Below, in pieces: positions 35,058 through 45,090 of a stretch of DNA of 64,000 bases. The notes under the pieces were generated by a model, which was not told the DNA's origin, did no database searches, and worked only from the letters and a program-made list of their open reading frames with translations. Numbering within the stretch: the first letter of the stretch is position 1; each line of letters starts with the position of its first letter. A program made the translations under genes and the position numbers. The stretch is from Desulfitobacterium_A nosdiversum (GTDB lineage: Bacteria > Bacillota > Desulfitobacteriia > Desulfitobacteriales > Desulfitobacteriaceae), in NCBI RefSeq assembly GCF_049860565.1, contig NZ_CP172056.1, positions 2,604,001 to 2,668,000 of the forward strand, written 5' to 3'.

Positions 35058-37325
35058 ATGCCTTTACCTCAAAATTTATCTGGAATTTTCGACCAAAAGC
35101 AAAAATCATATAAAATGCTTCTTATGCTAAGTATGTTAGATGAAATGGGGGAGACACCACGTGAAATTTCCTTATCACGTGTTGTTGAGCATTTTAAAAA
35201 CTACCTAATTGAAAGAGAACATAAACAGCTTATTGTTGATGAACCTCCAGTGAGTATCGGAAAGAGTTGGCAGCAGGCATCAACTTCGCAAATTTTGACG
35301 GTACTAAATAATCCTATTAACGCACTTGGAAATATAATCTATGTCGATAAATCTCGGGATCGTATTCGATTTCGAACCGAAGTTGAAAAACAAGTTAGTT
35401 CTTCCACATTAGTAAGCTTAAGAAAAGAGGCAAACCGGGAATTAGAGAATTACTATGATAAAATTCAAACTCCCAATGTTTCTATAAAAATTCTCTTTGA
35501 TCAGCTCATGAACCATTATTTAAGCGCTAAAGCTCAACCTTTTAGTGGACATCCTCTCGGGAATTTAGTGCGGCACACTTTTCCTGATGAAATAAAAAAA
35601 CTCCCTTTTATTACAGACCGCTATAAAGTCCAAGGTTCTGTTGGTCAGGGGAACTGGGCTAATATCCCTTGGCTTGCTATCATGGATAAAAGCATAACGG
35701 AAACGACTCAGCAGGGTGAATATATCGTTTATCTTTTTTCTGAAGATATGCAATCTGTTTATTTAACCTTTAATCAAGGTGTTACCATTCCACTTAAGCA
35801 AGGCAAACGAGAGGGATACGAACTGCTGAAACATCGGGTCCAAGAATTAAGAGATTTACTTCCCTTCGATTTAATGACTAAAGATGATCAAATCAATCTC
35901 ACATCTTCAGGGATCGGTAGTGATTACCAGGTTTCAACTGTTGCCTATATTCGGTATGACCGAGATAACCTTCCTGACGATGAAATTCTCAAATCCGATT
36001 TAAGGAACTTAATTAAGGATTATACCTTTTATGTAAAACACAAAATGAAGAAACTAGAAGGGCAGGAAGATATGGACCAACACTCTCTTAACCAAGAATT
36101 CAATATTATGCCAGTTGAGTGGTTATCTCGCATAAAAGCTTTCATCGAAGAGAGCGGTTTTTACTTTCCTTCCGGGCTAATTGAGAACTTCTATCTTTCT
36201 TTAAAAACGAAACCTTTTATGATTCTTGCCGGAATCTCAGGAACAGGTAAAACGAAACTGGTTGAGCTATTTGCTGAAGCTGTTGGTGCGACGGAAGAGA
36301 ACGGTCGATTTACCTTGATTCCCGTGCGTCCGGATTGGAGTGACCCTACTGATCTCTTGGGCTATCGTGATCTTACCGGCGTATTTAAACCTGGAAAATT
36401 AACTAGAGTTTTTTGGGAAGCTTCACAACTGAGTCAAAAGGACAAGCCTTATTTTGTTTGCCTCGATGAGATGAACCTTGCACGAGTTGAGCACTATTTC
36501 AGCGACATTCTCAGTGTCATGGAGACAAGACGTTGGAAAGTTGGAGAGATAATCACCGATGCACTGCTCGAAGAAGATGAGATACGAGTTCTTATCGAGA
36601 AGCAAGACGCAAATTGTATGGATAGCGAGGGAGAAGGGGGCGATGATCCATCAGTACTTCAGATTCCTGAGAACGTTTATATAATAGGAACTGTTAATAT
36701 GGATGAAACAACTCAACCGTTCAGTAAAAAAGTTTTGGACCGAGCTCAAACGATTGAGTTTAATGAAATTGACCTAAACCATTTTCCAAAAGTTGAGGTT
36801 AAATCCTTAAATGAACCTGAAAGAGACTTGAATAATTTGGTGGTTCCAAATTCCTTTTTAAAGAGTAATTACCTTCTCCTAAAAGATGTTTATCTAGGAA
36901 ATGAAGCTCTTGTCGAACGGACGACAAAACGCTTAATGGAAGTTAATAAGATTCTAGAAGCTGTCCACTCAAATGTCGGATTTCGGGTAAGGGATACGAT
37001 TTGTTTCTATATGGTCAATAATGAACGGTTTGAACTTCTTCCTGAAGATGAGGCTTTTGATCTGCAATTATTACAAAAAATTCTGCCTCGACTTCAGGGT
37101 AGTCATGCCTCAATTAAACGAGCACTACTCCAATTAATGGCTTTCGCAATCGATCAAAGACTCAATCTTGAAGAATTTATGGAAGATGCTTCTCCACTAT
37201 ATTTAGGTTTTCAACAAGGACAACAAGTTGCACCTTCGGCACGTTTTCCGCAAAGTGCGCGCAAAATTGCTTTTATGCTGCGGAGGTTAGAGGAAGATGG
37301 CTTTACCTCGTTCTGGATTGCTTAA
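35058..37325 (+). CDS. McrB-like AAA+ GTPase with N-terminal DUF3578 domain
   Basis: 755 residues. Residues ~130-300 match a DUF3578 (MrcB_N) DNA-binding-type domain (GHPLGNLVRH, GQGNWANIPW). An AAA+ motor follows, with Walker A GISGTGKT (~392-399), Walker B VCLDEMNLA (~467) and the sensor-like VNMDETTQ/VLDRAQTIEF (~550). This is the GTP-driven translocase of type IV McrBC-like restriction. Its 3' end overlaps the DUF2357 nuclease gene by 29 bp, showing they form a unit. A GGAGG site lies upstream. Confidence 0.88.
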   Translation: MPLPQNLSGIFDQKQKSYKMLLMLSMLDEMGETPREISLSRVVEHFKNYLIEREHKQLIVDEPPVSIGKSWQQASTSQILTVLNNPINALGNIIYVDKSRDRIRFRTEVEKQVSSSTLVSLRKEANRELENYYDKIQTPNVSIKILFDQLMNHYLSAKAQPFSGHPLGNLVRHTFPDEIKKLPFITDRYKVQGSVGQGNWANIPWLAIMDKSITETTQQGEYIVYLFSEDMQSVYLTFNQGVTIPLKQGKREGYELLKHRVQELRDLLPFDLMTKDDQINLTSSGIGSDYQVSTVAYIRYDRDNLPDDEILKSDLRNLIKDYTFYVKHKMKKLEGQEDMDQHSLNQEFNIMPVEWLSRIKAFIEESGFYFPSGLIENFYLSLKTKPFMILAGISGTGKTKLVELFAEAVGATEENGRFTLIPVRPDWSDPTDLLGYRDLTGVFKPGKLTRVFWEASQLSQKDKPYFVCLDEMNLARVEHYFSDILSVMETRRWKVGEIITDALLEEDEIRVLIEKQDANCMDSEGEGGDDPSVLQIPENVYIIGTVNMDETTQPFSKKVLDRAQTIEFNEIDLNHFPKVEVKSLNEPERDLNNLVVPNSFLKSNYLLLKDVYLGNEALVERTTKRLMEVNKILEAVHSNVGFRVRDTICFYMVNNERFELLPEDEAFDLQLLQKILPRLQGSHASIKRALLQLMAFAIDQRLNLEEFMEDASPLYLGFQQGQQVAPSARFPQSARKIAFMLRRLEEDGFTSFWIA

Positions 37326-39705
37326 AAAAAGTGTGGAGCTTATTCGGATTGAAACCGATCTTTTCGATCTTTATCTTCAAGGGAAGCCTTTTCATCCTAC
37401 GGTCGAATCACTCCACTTGCATCGAAATTCTGAAGATGAGTGGGTTCAAGCAACTCTAGATATTTCCTCAGCATCTCGACTTAATATTCATTCTGTCCAA
37501 GTCTTTTCCCCACAACATGAGCAGTTACTCCCCTGGGGAGAAGACTCAATTTATCCGTTATTTTATGAAAATCAAAATTATGAGTTTGTATTAGAGAAAA
37601 AGATAGATGCAGAATTTTCTTTTTTTCATGAGAATATTCTATTTCGCCAAGCTATCAATCCCTTAGGTAAGAACCTACTCGCCGGAGTCCTTAATTTTCA
37701 TAGTGAAGTAGGATATACAGACCTCGATATTCGCTTACACGGTGAGTCTATTCTGAACCTTCGCTTAGAAATCTTTCCGAGCAAAATTGACTATCAAAGT
37801 GACTATAAAGCGATTCTTACGGATGTAAATGCTCAAATATATAATCTTTCATTTGATTTTCTTCGTAAAACTTACCAACTCATGGGCTTAAAAGACACAC
37901 CCGATCAAAGCTTAACTGAGTTTTTCACGCTACTCAATTCACTTTTTCAACATCTAATCAGTTCAGTTGAGCGGATCCAGGGAACACCTCATCATCGACT
38001 TGTACCTGTTCATGAAGTCCGGCGTGCTGATCAAGTGAAACGTGCTGGTAAAGCTAATCTCGTATATCTTACAAAACATCCCCAATATTTAGTAGAAGAT
38101 CCTCAACATGGTCGGATTTTGCTCCAAGGGAAAGCTTATTACCCGAGCCACGCGCTCGAAACTCGTCGCCAGGTGAACTATGACACAGCAGAAAATCGTT
38201 TTTTGAAGTGGATTCTTCAACGCCTAATTGCGAAGCTTAAAACGTTACGCCAGCGAATTATTCAACGGGATCGCGTTCCTGATCCGCTATTGCTGAAGAA
38301 AATCGAGAATATGTCGGTTCAACTTAAACGTGTCCTCTCCTTTAATTTCTTAAGCCAAATCAGCGATTTAAAGCAGATCTCGATTACCCTAGTTCTTCAA
38401 ATGGCTCCCGGTTACCGGGAAGTCTACCGCTATTATTTAATTCTTATGAAAGGCTTGTCTATCCAAGGTGATCTTTTTCGATTATCCTTAAAGGATCTAG
38501 CCCAGCTATATGAATATTGGTGTTTCCTCAAAATTCATAGCCTTCTCAAGCAAAAATATGAGCTTGTTCGGCAAGACATCATTCGGGTAAATCGTCAGGG
38601 ACTCTTTGTAACACTTGATCGTTCGCAAAAGGCGAGCGTCACTTATCGTAATCCTTTAAATGATGAGTATTTTACGCTCTTCTATAATGCCCTTCCTCGC
38701 GAAGATGCCAGCAGTATTCCGACTTTGGCACAACGCCCAGATAATGTTTTAACCCTTAAAAAAGAAAATTCATCAGTTGAATACAAATACATTTTTGATG
38801 CGAAGTATCGCTTAAATCCATCCTATGAAGGTACAACTTATGCCCAAAAATATGGTTCACCTGGTCCAGAGGAAGAAGATATCAACACTATGCACCGCTA
38901 CCGGGACGCAATTATGGTCGAAAATACTGGGACAGGTGAATTTGAACGTAGTATGTTTGGCGCTTATGTCTTATTTCCATACGCAGATGAAGATAAGTTT
39001 CGCGAGCATCGATTTTATAAAAGTATTAAAAAAGTCAATATCGGGGCATTTCCCTTTTTGCCCAATAGCACCCATCTGATGGAAGAGTTCCTCGATGAGC
39101 TTATTTTAGATAGTCCTGAAAAAGCGTATGAACGCTCAACTCGACCACGAGGGACGAAAAAATATTATGAAAATCAGCTCCAAGGGAAAAATGTTCTAAT
39201 TGGATCTGTTAGAGATAAAGCGCAGTTTAACATATGTTATCAGAACCAGCTATATTGGATTCCGTTAGATGTTTTAATGAAAGAACAATCCCTTTTAACT
39301 CAATTAGAGTGGGTTGGACTTTATCAATCGCACCTGAAATTTGGGACCCAAAAATGTGGAATTACTTGGATCGGGAAAATACGTTCCTGGCAGGTTGTTC
39401 GCCGCTATGAGATCAAAGTGCGTCAGCCTCGACCTGGAACTGAAAACAAACTGTATATCCTTTTCTTGATTGAATGCTGGAAGGAACTCAAGAAGGCAAT
39501 TAAACCTGGTGGGTATGGGGTCTATACGCATTTATTTACCTCAGCCTATATGATGGATAGGGCGGAGGAGATCGCTGAACTTAAATTGGAGACAGAAGAA
39601 CAACTTAAAGATTGGCGTGAAAAACGACGGAGAGGGAAAGTTCAAGTGGAGCTTAATGATGAATATGTGGATCGAGCAACTAAGGTTATTAAGGTGGATG
39701 TTTAG
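37297..39705 (+). CDS. DUF2357 protein with PD-(D/E)XK nuclease, McrC-like partner
   Basis: 802 residues. An N-terminal DUF2357 region (to ~300) is followed by a domain with LETRRQVNYDTAENRFLKW and then a restriction-nuclease-like core, EYKYIFDAKYRL (~497), carrying the D-x-K pair of PD-(D/E)XK enzymes. The C-terminal ~130 residues form an extra domain. It overlaps the McrB-like gene by 29 bp in another frame, so translation is coupled. Together they look like a two-gene modification-dependent restriction system; the modified base is unknown. Confidence 0.85.
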   Translation: MALPRSGLLKKSVELIRIETDLFDLYLQGKPFHPTVESLHLHRNSEDEWVQATLDISSASRLNIHSVQVFSPQHEQLLPWGEDSIYPLFYENQNYEFVLEKKIDAEFSFFHENILFRQAINPLGKNLLAGVLNFHSEVGYTDLDIRLHGESILNLRLEIFPSKIDYQSDYKAILTDVNAQIYNLSFDFLRKTYQLMGLKDTPDQSLTEFFTLLNSLFQHLISSVERIQGTPHHRLVPVHEVRRADQVKRAGKANLVYLTKHPQYLVEDPQHGRILLQGKAYYPSHALETRRQVNYDTAENRFLKWILQRLIAKLKTLRQRIIQRDRVPDPLLLKKIENMSVQLKRVLSFNFLSQISDLKQISITLVLQMAPGYREVYRYYLILMKGLSIQGDLFRLSLKDLAQLYEYWCFLKIHSLLKQKYELVRQDIIRVNRQGLFVTLDRSQKASVTYRNPLNDEYFTLFYNALPREDASSIPTLAQRPDNVLTLKKENSSVEYKYIFDAKYRLNPSYEGTTYAQKYGSPGPEEEDINTMHRYRDAIMVENTGTGEFERSMFGAYVLFPYADEDKFREHRFYKSIKKVNIGAFPFLPNSTHLMEEFLDELILDSPEKAYERSTRPRGTKKYYENQLQGKNVLIGSVRDKAQFNICYQNQLYWIPLDVLMKEQSLLTQLEWVGLYQSHLKFGTQKCGITWIGKIRSWQVVRRYEIKVRQPRPGTENKLYILFLIECWKELKKAIKPGGYGVYTHLFTSAYMMDRAEEIAELKLETEEQLKDWREKRRRGKVQVELNDEYVDRATKVIKVDV

Positions 39706-39943
39706 CAAAAAAATTTAATTTATTAGTATTTCGTCGCTTTCAAGGTAAAAAAGAGATTCTTGCCTATGATTCAAATAAGGTTCATGGACTAAAGTTTCGC
39801 GAAAAATTGGATGATGTTTCGGCTATAAACGCTCTAAATGTAGCTGAATTTCGAGCGTTTATGTAGAAGAAGCTCAGACGGCGCTTAGGCCGGTACAGCC
39901 AGAAAGTACTGTTCAGGTTGAAGACTTCTTCAATTCATTTTAA
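39698..39943 (+). pseudogene. Small gene after the McrBC-like pair, with two compensating frameshifts
   Basis: An ATG at 39698 overlapping the DUF2357 stop opens a frame that stops at an A7 run (39707-39713). Dropping one A restores a reading frame with LLVFRRFQGKKEILAYD and KLDDVSAINALN. A second shift near 39860 returns to the original frame and gives EEAQTALRPVQPE to the stop at 39941. The product would be ~81 residues. Either a decayed third gene of the operon, or real frameshifting or sequence error at the homopolymer. Confidence 0.45.
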
Positions 39944-39955
39944 TCAGTGATCTCA

Positions 39956-39997
39956 ACAGAGGAAAGAGTCTACTTTTTGGTTGACTCTTTCCTCTGT
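39956..39997 (+). terminator. Terminator hairpin of the McrBC-like operon
   Basis: A perfect 15-bp stem (ACAGAGGAAAGAGTC / GACTCTTTCCTCTGT) with a T-containing loop, 13 bp after the small broken gene. Confidence 0.8.
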
Positions 39998-40086
39998 AAG
40001 CAGAAGAAACCTGGTGCACTTTGGTTCATCGAATTAGGTAAGGAAGTTACATGAGAAGAAGAATAATTTCTAGAGGTGGGGATACT

Positions 40087-40436
40087 ATGAATAGACAATT
40101 ACTTAAGAAGATAGCCATAATTCTTGTAGGAGTAGCTCAGAGGGGCCAAGAAATTATATTACATGTCGAGAGTTAAGTAAGAATTTAATTAGTGTAATAT
40201 TTCCTCGAAATCTAAATAAGCCAATTGGGTGCAATCTCTAATTTGGCACAAGAACTTGGATTTCCTAGAATATCTGCAATTGTACTCAACCACGATACAT
40301 ATTTCCCAGGAGAAGGTTTTTTCACGAATTTGCAGTGGGTATTCCGGAGAGCCAATGTGAGACTTTCTGGAAAAAAGATTTTGAGAAGATCTACTCATGT
40401 GAAAATTGGGAGGATTTTATAAAGGCAATTTCATAG
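40087..40436 (+). pseudogene. Frameshifted hypothetical gene
   Basis: An ATG at 40087 behind AGAGGTGGGG starts MNRQLLKKIAIIL but stops after 29 codons. A second piece (~40210-40330) carries SNLAQELGFPRISAIVLNH and PGEGFF, the hallmark of a small family often found with restriction genes. A third frame continues FHEFAVGIPESQCE ... NWEDFIKAIS to the stop at 40434. At least three frameshifts separate them, so the gene is dead. Confidence 0.6.
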
Positions 40437-40503
40437 CAGTAATCCATTCTTGTTAACCTTTATATAGCGCAGACACTGAGACAACAGTATTGGAGGTTAA
40501 AAT

Positions 40504-41535
40504 ATGGCTATTTGGCTAATCCGTGCAGGCTCACATGGTGAGAACGAGAATAAATTCATTGAAGAGAATCGAGTATACGTCACATGGGATGACCTTAATA
40601 TAGACATGGGAAAGCTCTTCCATCGTTCTGATTTAACGGAAAAGATGACTTCAATATATAAAGATGCCAAGCCAAAGACTATCCATAATTGGGTGAGTCA
40701 GGTATGGCCTTTTGCCCACGAGATTAAAAAGGGTGATCTTGTGATTTTGCCACTTAAAACACAACCAGCTATCCAGATTGGTGAAGTTACTGGTGAATAT
40801 ACCTATGATTCTTCCGCACAGAACCCTTTCTATCACTGGCGTTCAGTAAAATGGATAGGTGAAGCAATTCCTCGAGCAAATTTTGGACAAGACCTACTCT
40901 ATACATTTGGCGCTTTCTTGACTATTTGTCGCGTACAACGTAATAATGCAGAAGTTCGTATTAATGCCATGCGAGCAAATGGTTGGAAAGCAGAAAGCAT
41001 TACAACCCAATCTAAAGTTACGCACAATATCGACGATGGGCTTGAAGATACTGATATAGAAGCACTTGCGCATGACTCAATTTCTAGATTAATTTCAGCT
41101 CGTTTTAAAGGACACGAGTTTACTCGTTTGGTTGAGTCGGTCCTTATTGCTCAAGGATATATTACCTATCGTAGTCCGGAGGGAGCTGACGGTGGTGTAG
41201 ATATCCTAGCAGGTACGGGATCACTAGGTTTTGGAATACCAAGACTTTGCGTTGAAGTTAAATCGGGGGATACTCCTATTGATCGTCCCACTGTAGACAA
41301 ATTATTAGGTGCGGTTACTAAATTCGGAGCTCAAGAGGGTTTATTTGTTTCTTGGAGTGGATTTAAGAGTAATGTTCAAAAAGAACTCGCCACAAGTTTC
41401 TTTCGCGTACGCTTATGGTCCCAAAAAGAATTTTTGGAAGCTCTCTTTGCTAACTATGACCGGATGGATGCTGACATTAAAGCAGAACTACCTTTAAAGC
41501 GCATATGGACGGTCGCGGTCCAGGAGGAGACTTAA
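40504..41535 (+). CDS. Mrr-like restriction endonuclease
   Basis: 343 residues. The N-terminal ~150 residues form an EVE/PUA-like or SRA-like base-recognition region (IWLIRAGSHGE, KKGDLVILPL, GEVTGEYTY). The C-terminal half is an Mrr_cat domain with GADGGVDILA (~228) and CVEVKSGD (~249), the D...ExK nuclease site. It is a candidate type IV enzyme against modified DNA. It has its own TTGGAGG site and is followed 22 bp later by a DUF1643-like gene. Confidence 0.87.
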   Translation: MAIWLIRAGSHGENENKFIEENRVYVTWDDLNIDMGKLFHRSDLTEKMTSIYKDAKPKTIHNWVSQVWPFAHEIKKGDLVILPLKTQPAIQIGEVTGEYTYDSSAQNPFYHWRSVKWIGEAIPRANFGQDLLYTFGAFLTICRVQRNNAEVRINAMRANGWKAESITTQSKVTHNIDDGLEDTDIEALAHDSISRLISARFKGHEFTRLVESVLIAQGYITYRSPEGADGGVDILAGTGSLGFGIPRLCVEVKSGDTPIDRPTVDKLLGAVTKFGAQEGLFVSWSGFKSNVQKELATSFFRVRLWSQKEFLEALFANYDRMDADIKAELPLKRIWTVAVQEET

Positions 41536-41557
41536 TTTATCTTGGGAGATGAATTCG

Positions 41558-42214
41558 ATGTTACCAAACGCATATGGCACGTTCAAGAAAAGAGGAGATC
41601 ATATATTTCGTACAGAGGCTCGTTTGCAATGGGGAAACTCCAATGACTCGTTAGGTCTGATAATTATGCTCAATCCTGGGAGTTCGAAATTGGGGGAACC
41701 AACACAATGGCAGAAATTCCTAGATAAAGATGGAGATTATGAAGCAATCGATCAGGAACTGGAAATGGATGATACGATGCTAGCGATAGCTTATATATTA
41801 GAACTGTCACATCCTAATTTACTGGGCTATTTAGAGATTCGGAATTTATTTAACCTACGTACTGAACAAGCCAAAGCCAAGGTAGCTATTGACGAGTATA
41901 ATGGGTTAATGAGCCAACCTTTATATGAAGATGTACTTTATAACACATTTACAGACTTAGATCACTTCCCCTGGGTGTGGTTGGCTTGGACGGTTGACCC
42001 AAGCCCAGTAATCAAGAAGCGTAAGGTTCATATTTTAAAGAGATTAAATCAAGCAAAATGGATATTTGCCCTCTGCAAAGAACCTCCCCATGATATGGAG
42101 TTCAAAGAATATTACTGCTATCATCCATACCCTCAAATTCCGAAGCAAGTAAAATGGTATAGAGATGGAATGGTTCAACAAATGCAGGATTATTGGAAAC
42201 GGATGAGGGGATAG
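41558..42214 (+). CDS. DUF1643-like protein next to the Mrr-like gene
   Basis: 218 residues resembling DUF1643: LIIMLNPGSSKLGEP near the start, a central IRNLFNLRTEQA, and a C-terminal HPYPQIPKQVKW. The function is unknown. The ATG at 41558 is favoured over the one at 41549 because TTGGGAG lies 9 nt upstream. DUF1643 proteins frequently sit in defence islands; here it probably shares a transcript with the Mrr-like gene. Confidence 0.7.
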   Translation: MLPNAYGTFKKRGDHIFRTEARLQWGNSNDSLGLIIMLNPGSSKLGEPTQWQKFLDKDGDYEAIDQELEMDDTMLAIAYILELSHPNLLGYLEIRNLFNLRTEQAKAKVAIDEYNGLMSQPLYEDVLYNTFTDLDHFPWVWLAWTVDPSPVIKKRKVHILKRLNQAKWIFALCKEPPHDMEFKEYYCYHPYPQIPKQVKWYRDGMVQQMQDYWKRMRG

Positions 42215-42332
42215 GGAAAATATTTAGCCAAGATATATGGAATGAAAGTATTAAGGACTAAAGGATTTATAACCTTGAGGGTACTATAAAAAAGATGGCG
42301 GATACTAGAAATTAAATTGTAGGAGTGAGAAA

Positions 42333-45086
42333 ATGAACCAGAATCCTGAACAAAAGGCAAGAGATAATATCGACAAGCAACTTATTGCATGTGGATGGGT
42401 GATCCAAAATAAAGGGCAGATCAATCTGTTTGCCGGAGTAGGGGTTGCTGTTCGTGAGTATCAGACGGATGTTGGCCCTGCAGATTACATACTGTTCGTT
42501 GATCAAAAACCGATTGGAGTTATAGAAGCTAAAAAAGAGGAAGAAGGGTATAGGCTTACCGAAGTAGAAGGTCAAGCAGCAGGGTATGCAGGGAGCAAGC
42601 TTAAATATTTAAATAACGATCAACTACCCTTTGTTTATGAGAGTACAGGGACCATTACTCATTTTACAGACTACCGTGACCCAAAACCAAGAGCAAGAGA
42701 AGTCTTTACCTTTTATTGTCCCGAGGCTTTCCGTGAAATGCTAAAAAATCCGGTGTCACTCAGAGGTCGACTCTTGGATATTCCCGAATTGCCGACAGAG
42801 GGACTTCGCAATTGCCAAATACGTGCCATCAACCACCTGGAACAATCGTTTAAGGACAATAGACCTAGGGCTTTGATCCAAATGGCGACCGGCTCAGGAA
42901 AAACTTACACAGCGATTACTTTTATTTATCGACTCTTGAAATATGCTAGGGCTAAACGCATCCTTTTCCTAGTTGATACTAAAAATCTTGGGGAGCAGGC
43001 TGAGCAGGAGTTTTTATCTTATCTTCCCAATGATGATAACCGAAAATTTACCGAACTTTATAATGTTCAACGTCTTAAATCCAGATATGTAGCAACCGAC
43101 AGCCAGGTTTGTATTAGCACCATCCAGCGACTTTATTCGATCTTGAAAGATGAAGATATGACTGAAGAAGTAGAGGAGACGAACCCTGGAGAAGTACAAT
43201 GGGGAAAGCGCGAACCGGTGCCAGTGGTGTACAACGAAAAAGTGCCGATTGAGTTCTTTGATTTTATCGTTATAGATGAATGCCACCGAAGCATCTTTAA
43301 CTTGTGGAAACAGGTACTAGAGTACTTTGATGGTTTTCTGATAGGACTTACGGCAACTCCAGATAAAAGAACCTTTGGGTTTTTTAATCAGAATATCGCT
43401 AGTGAATACACGCATGAAGAAGCGGTTATAGATGGCGTTAATGTTGGCTATAATGTGTATTTAATCGAAACTCAGATTACGAAGAAAGGCGCTGTTATTT
43501 GGCGTGGTGAATATGTTGACCGTAGAGAGAAACTGACTCGTCGTAAACGGTGGGAGCAGTTAGACGAAGACGTGGTTTACTCTTCAAAGAAACTTGACAA
43601 CGAGGTCGTGAATCCGAACCAGATCCGAGCCATAATTAGAACTTTTAAGGAAAAGCTGCCTGAAATATTTCCCCACCGAGAGGAAGTACCAAAGACCTTG
43701 ATCTTTGCTAAGACGGACAGCCACGCTGATGATATTATTAACATCGTTCGCGAAGAATTTGGTGAAGGTAATGTTTTTTGTAAGAAAATAACCTATCATT
43801 CTAAGGAAGATCCCAAATCCGTATTAGCACAATTTCGTAACGACTATTATCCAAGGATTGCCGTTACCGTGGATATGATTGCAACTGGTACTGATGTGAA
43901 ACCATTAGAGTGCCTGATTTTTATGCGCGATGTTAAGAGCAAAAATTACTTTGAGCAAATGAAAGGGAGAGGGACGCGAACTATTTCGCTGGATGATTTG
44001 CGTAAGGTAACTCCTTCTGCTCAATACACCAAGGATCATTTTGCGATTGTAGATGCCATTGGGGTTACGAAATCTCTTAAAACAGATAGTAGACCATTGG
44101 AAAGAAAACCAACGGTCTCACTTAAAGATTTGCTCGGAGCGGTGGCAGTTGGGGCTAGAGATGAAGATTTGTTTACATCTCTAGCCAGTCGCCTGATCCG
44201 GCTCGAAAAGCAGTTAACTGAAAAGGAAAAGGAACAGTTTCAACAAAAAACGAACGGGGAGAACTTAAAGCAAGTATCTAAGGCTTTACTCGATGCTTAC
44301 GATGTTGATCGAATTGAAGCCGTGGCCAGATCACGGTTTAATATTTCCTTGGAGAGCAGTCCCGAGCCAGCACAACTGGATCTTATCCAACAGGAGTTCA
44401 TTCAAAAAGCGGCCGTTGTTTTCACGGGTGAAGTCAATACATATATTGATAATGTCCGAAAAGTTCATGAGCAAGTAATCGACAGGATTAACGAAGATGT
44501 GGTTGAATATGCTGGCTGGGATGTCGATGCAGGGGAAAAAGCGAAAGAAACGGTAGAGAGTTTCAAGGCCTACATTGAAAAGAATAAAGATGAGATCACT
44601 GCGTTACAGATTTTTTATAGCGAACCCTATAGACGAAGGGACTTAACCTATGCTATGGTTAAGAATCTTTTAGAAAAGTTAACGCTAGACATGCCTACAC
44701 TAGCACCTTTTAGAGTTTGGCAGGCTTATGAAGTAGTCGATAATGTAAAAGGCGGAAATCCGAAAAACGAATTGGTTGCCCTTGTATCCATCGTAAGAAG
44801 GGCCATTGGAATTGACAGTTTAATTACTTCTTATGGTAAGATAATTGATAAGAACTTTCAGGAGTGGGTATTTAGAAAGCAGGCAGGACCGTTAAAATTC
44901 ACTGCCGAGCAAATGGAGTGGCTACGGATGATTAAAGATCATATTGCCATGTCTTTTCACCTGGATAAGGAAGACCTAGACTATGCACCCTTTGATGCTC
45001 AAGGCGGATTAGGTAAGTTGTGGCAGTTATTTGGAGATCAGACAGAGGAAATTATTGCAGAATTGAACGAGGGATTGGTGGCATAA
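42333..45086 (+). CDS. hsdR: Type I restriction enzyme, R subunit
   Basis: 917 residues. The N-terminal nuclease shows D51 and E65-A-K67 (DYILFVD ... VIEAKKE), the PD-(D/E)XK site. The helicase motor has Walker A MATGSGKTY (~184-192), DEAH-box variant DECH (~313), a conserved LTATP and C-terminal helicase motifs including QMKGRGTR. The C-terminal EcoEI_R_C-type region binds the methylase complex. AGGAG precedes the ATG. First gene of an R-S-M operon, with hsdS 4 bp downstream. Confidence 0.95.
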   Translation: MNQNPEQKARDNIDKQLIACGWVIQNKGQINLFAGVGVAVREYQTDVGPADYILFVDQKPIGVIEAKKEEEGYRLTEVEGQAAGYAGSKLKYLNNDQLPFVYESTGTITHFTDYRDPKPRAREVFTFYCPEAFREMLKNPVSLRGRLLDIPELPTEGLRNCQIRAINHLEQSFKDNRPRALIQMATGSGKTYTAITFIYRLLKYARAKRILFLVDTKNLGEQAEQEFLSYLPNDDNRKFTELYNVQRLKSRYVATDSQVCISTIQRLYSILKDEDMTEEVEETNPGEVQWGKREPVPVVYNEKVPIEFFDFIVIDECHRSIFNLWKQVLEYFDGFLIGLTATPDKRTFGFFNQNIASEYTHEEAVIDGVNVGYNVYLIETQITKKGAVIWRGEYVDRREKLTRRKRWEQLDEDVVYSSKKLDNEVVNPNQIRAIIRTFKEKLPEIFPHREEVPKTLIFAKTDSHADDIINIVREEFGEGNVFCKKITYHSKEDPKSVLAQFRNDYYPRIAVTVDMIATGTDVKPLECLIFMRDVKSKNYFEQMKGRGTRTISLDDLRKVTPSAQYTKDHFAIVDAIGVTKSLKTDSRPLERKPTVSLKDLLGAVAVGARDEDLFTSLASRLIRLEKQLTEKEKEQFQQKTNGENLKQVSKALLDAYDVDRIEAVARSRFNISLESSPEPAQLDLIQQEFIQKAAVVFTGEVNTYIDNVRKVHEQVIDRINEDVVEYAGWDVDAGEKAKETVESFKAYIEKNKDEITALQIFYSEPYRRRDLTYAMVKNLLEKLTLDMPTLAPFRVWQAYEVVDNVKGGNPKNELVALVSIVRRAIGIDSLITSYGKIIDKNFQEWVFRKQAGPLKFTAEQMEWLRMIKDHIAMSFHLDKEDLDYAPFDAQGGLGKLWQLFGDQTEEIIAELNEGLVA

Positions 45087-45090
45087 AGAA

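Noticed and set aside
40225..40422. Stand-alone 65-residue gene
   Set aside because: It is the middle piece of a frameshifted gene running 40087-40436 and lacks its own ribosome site.
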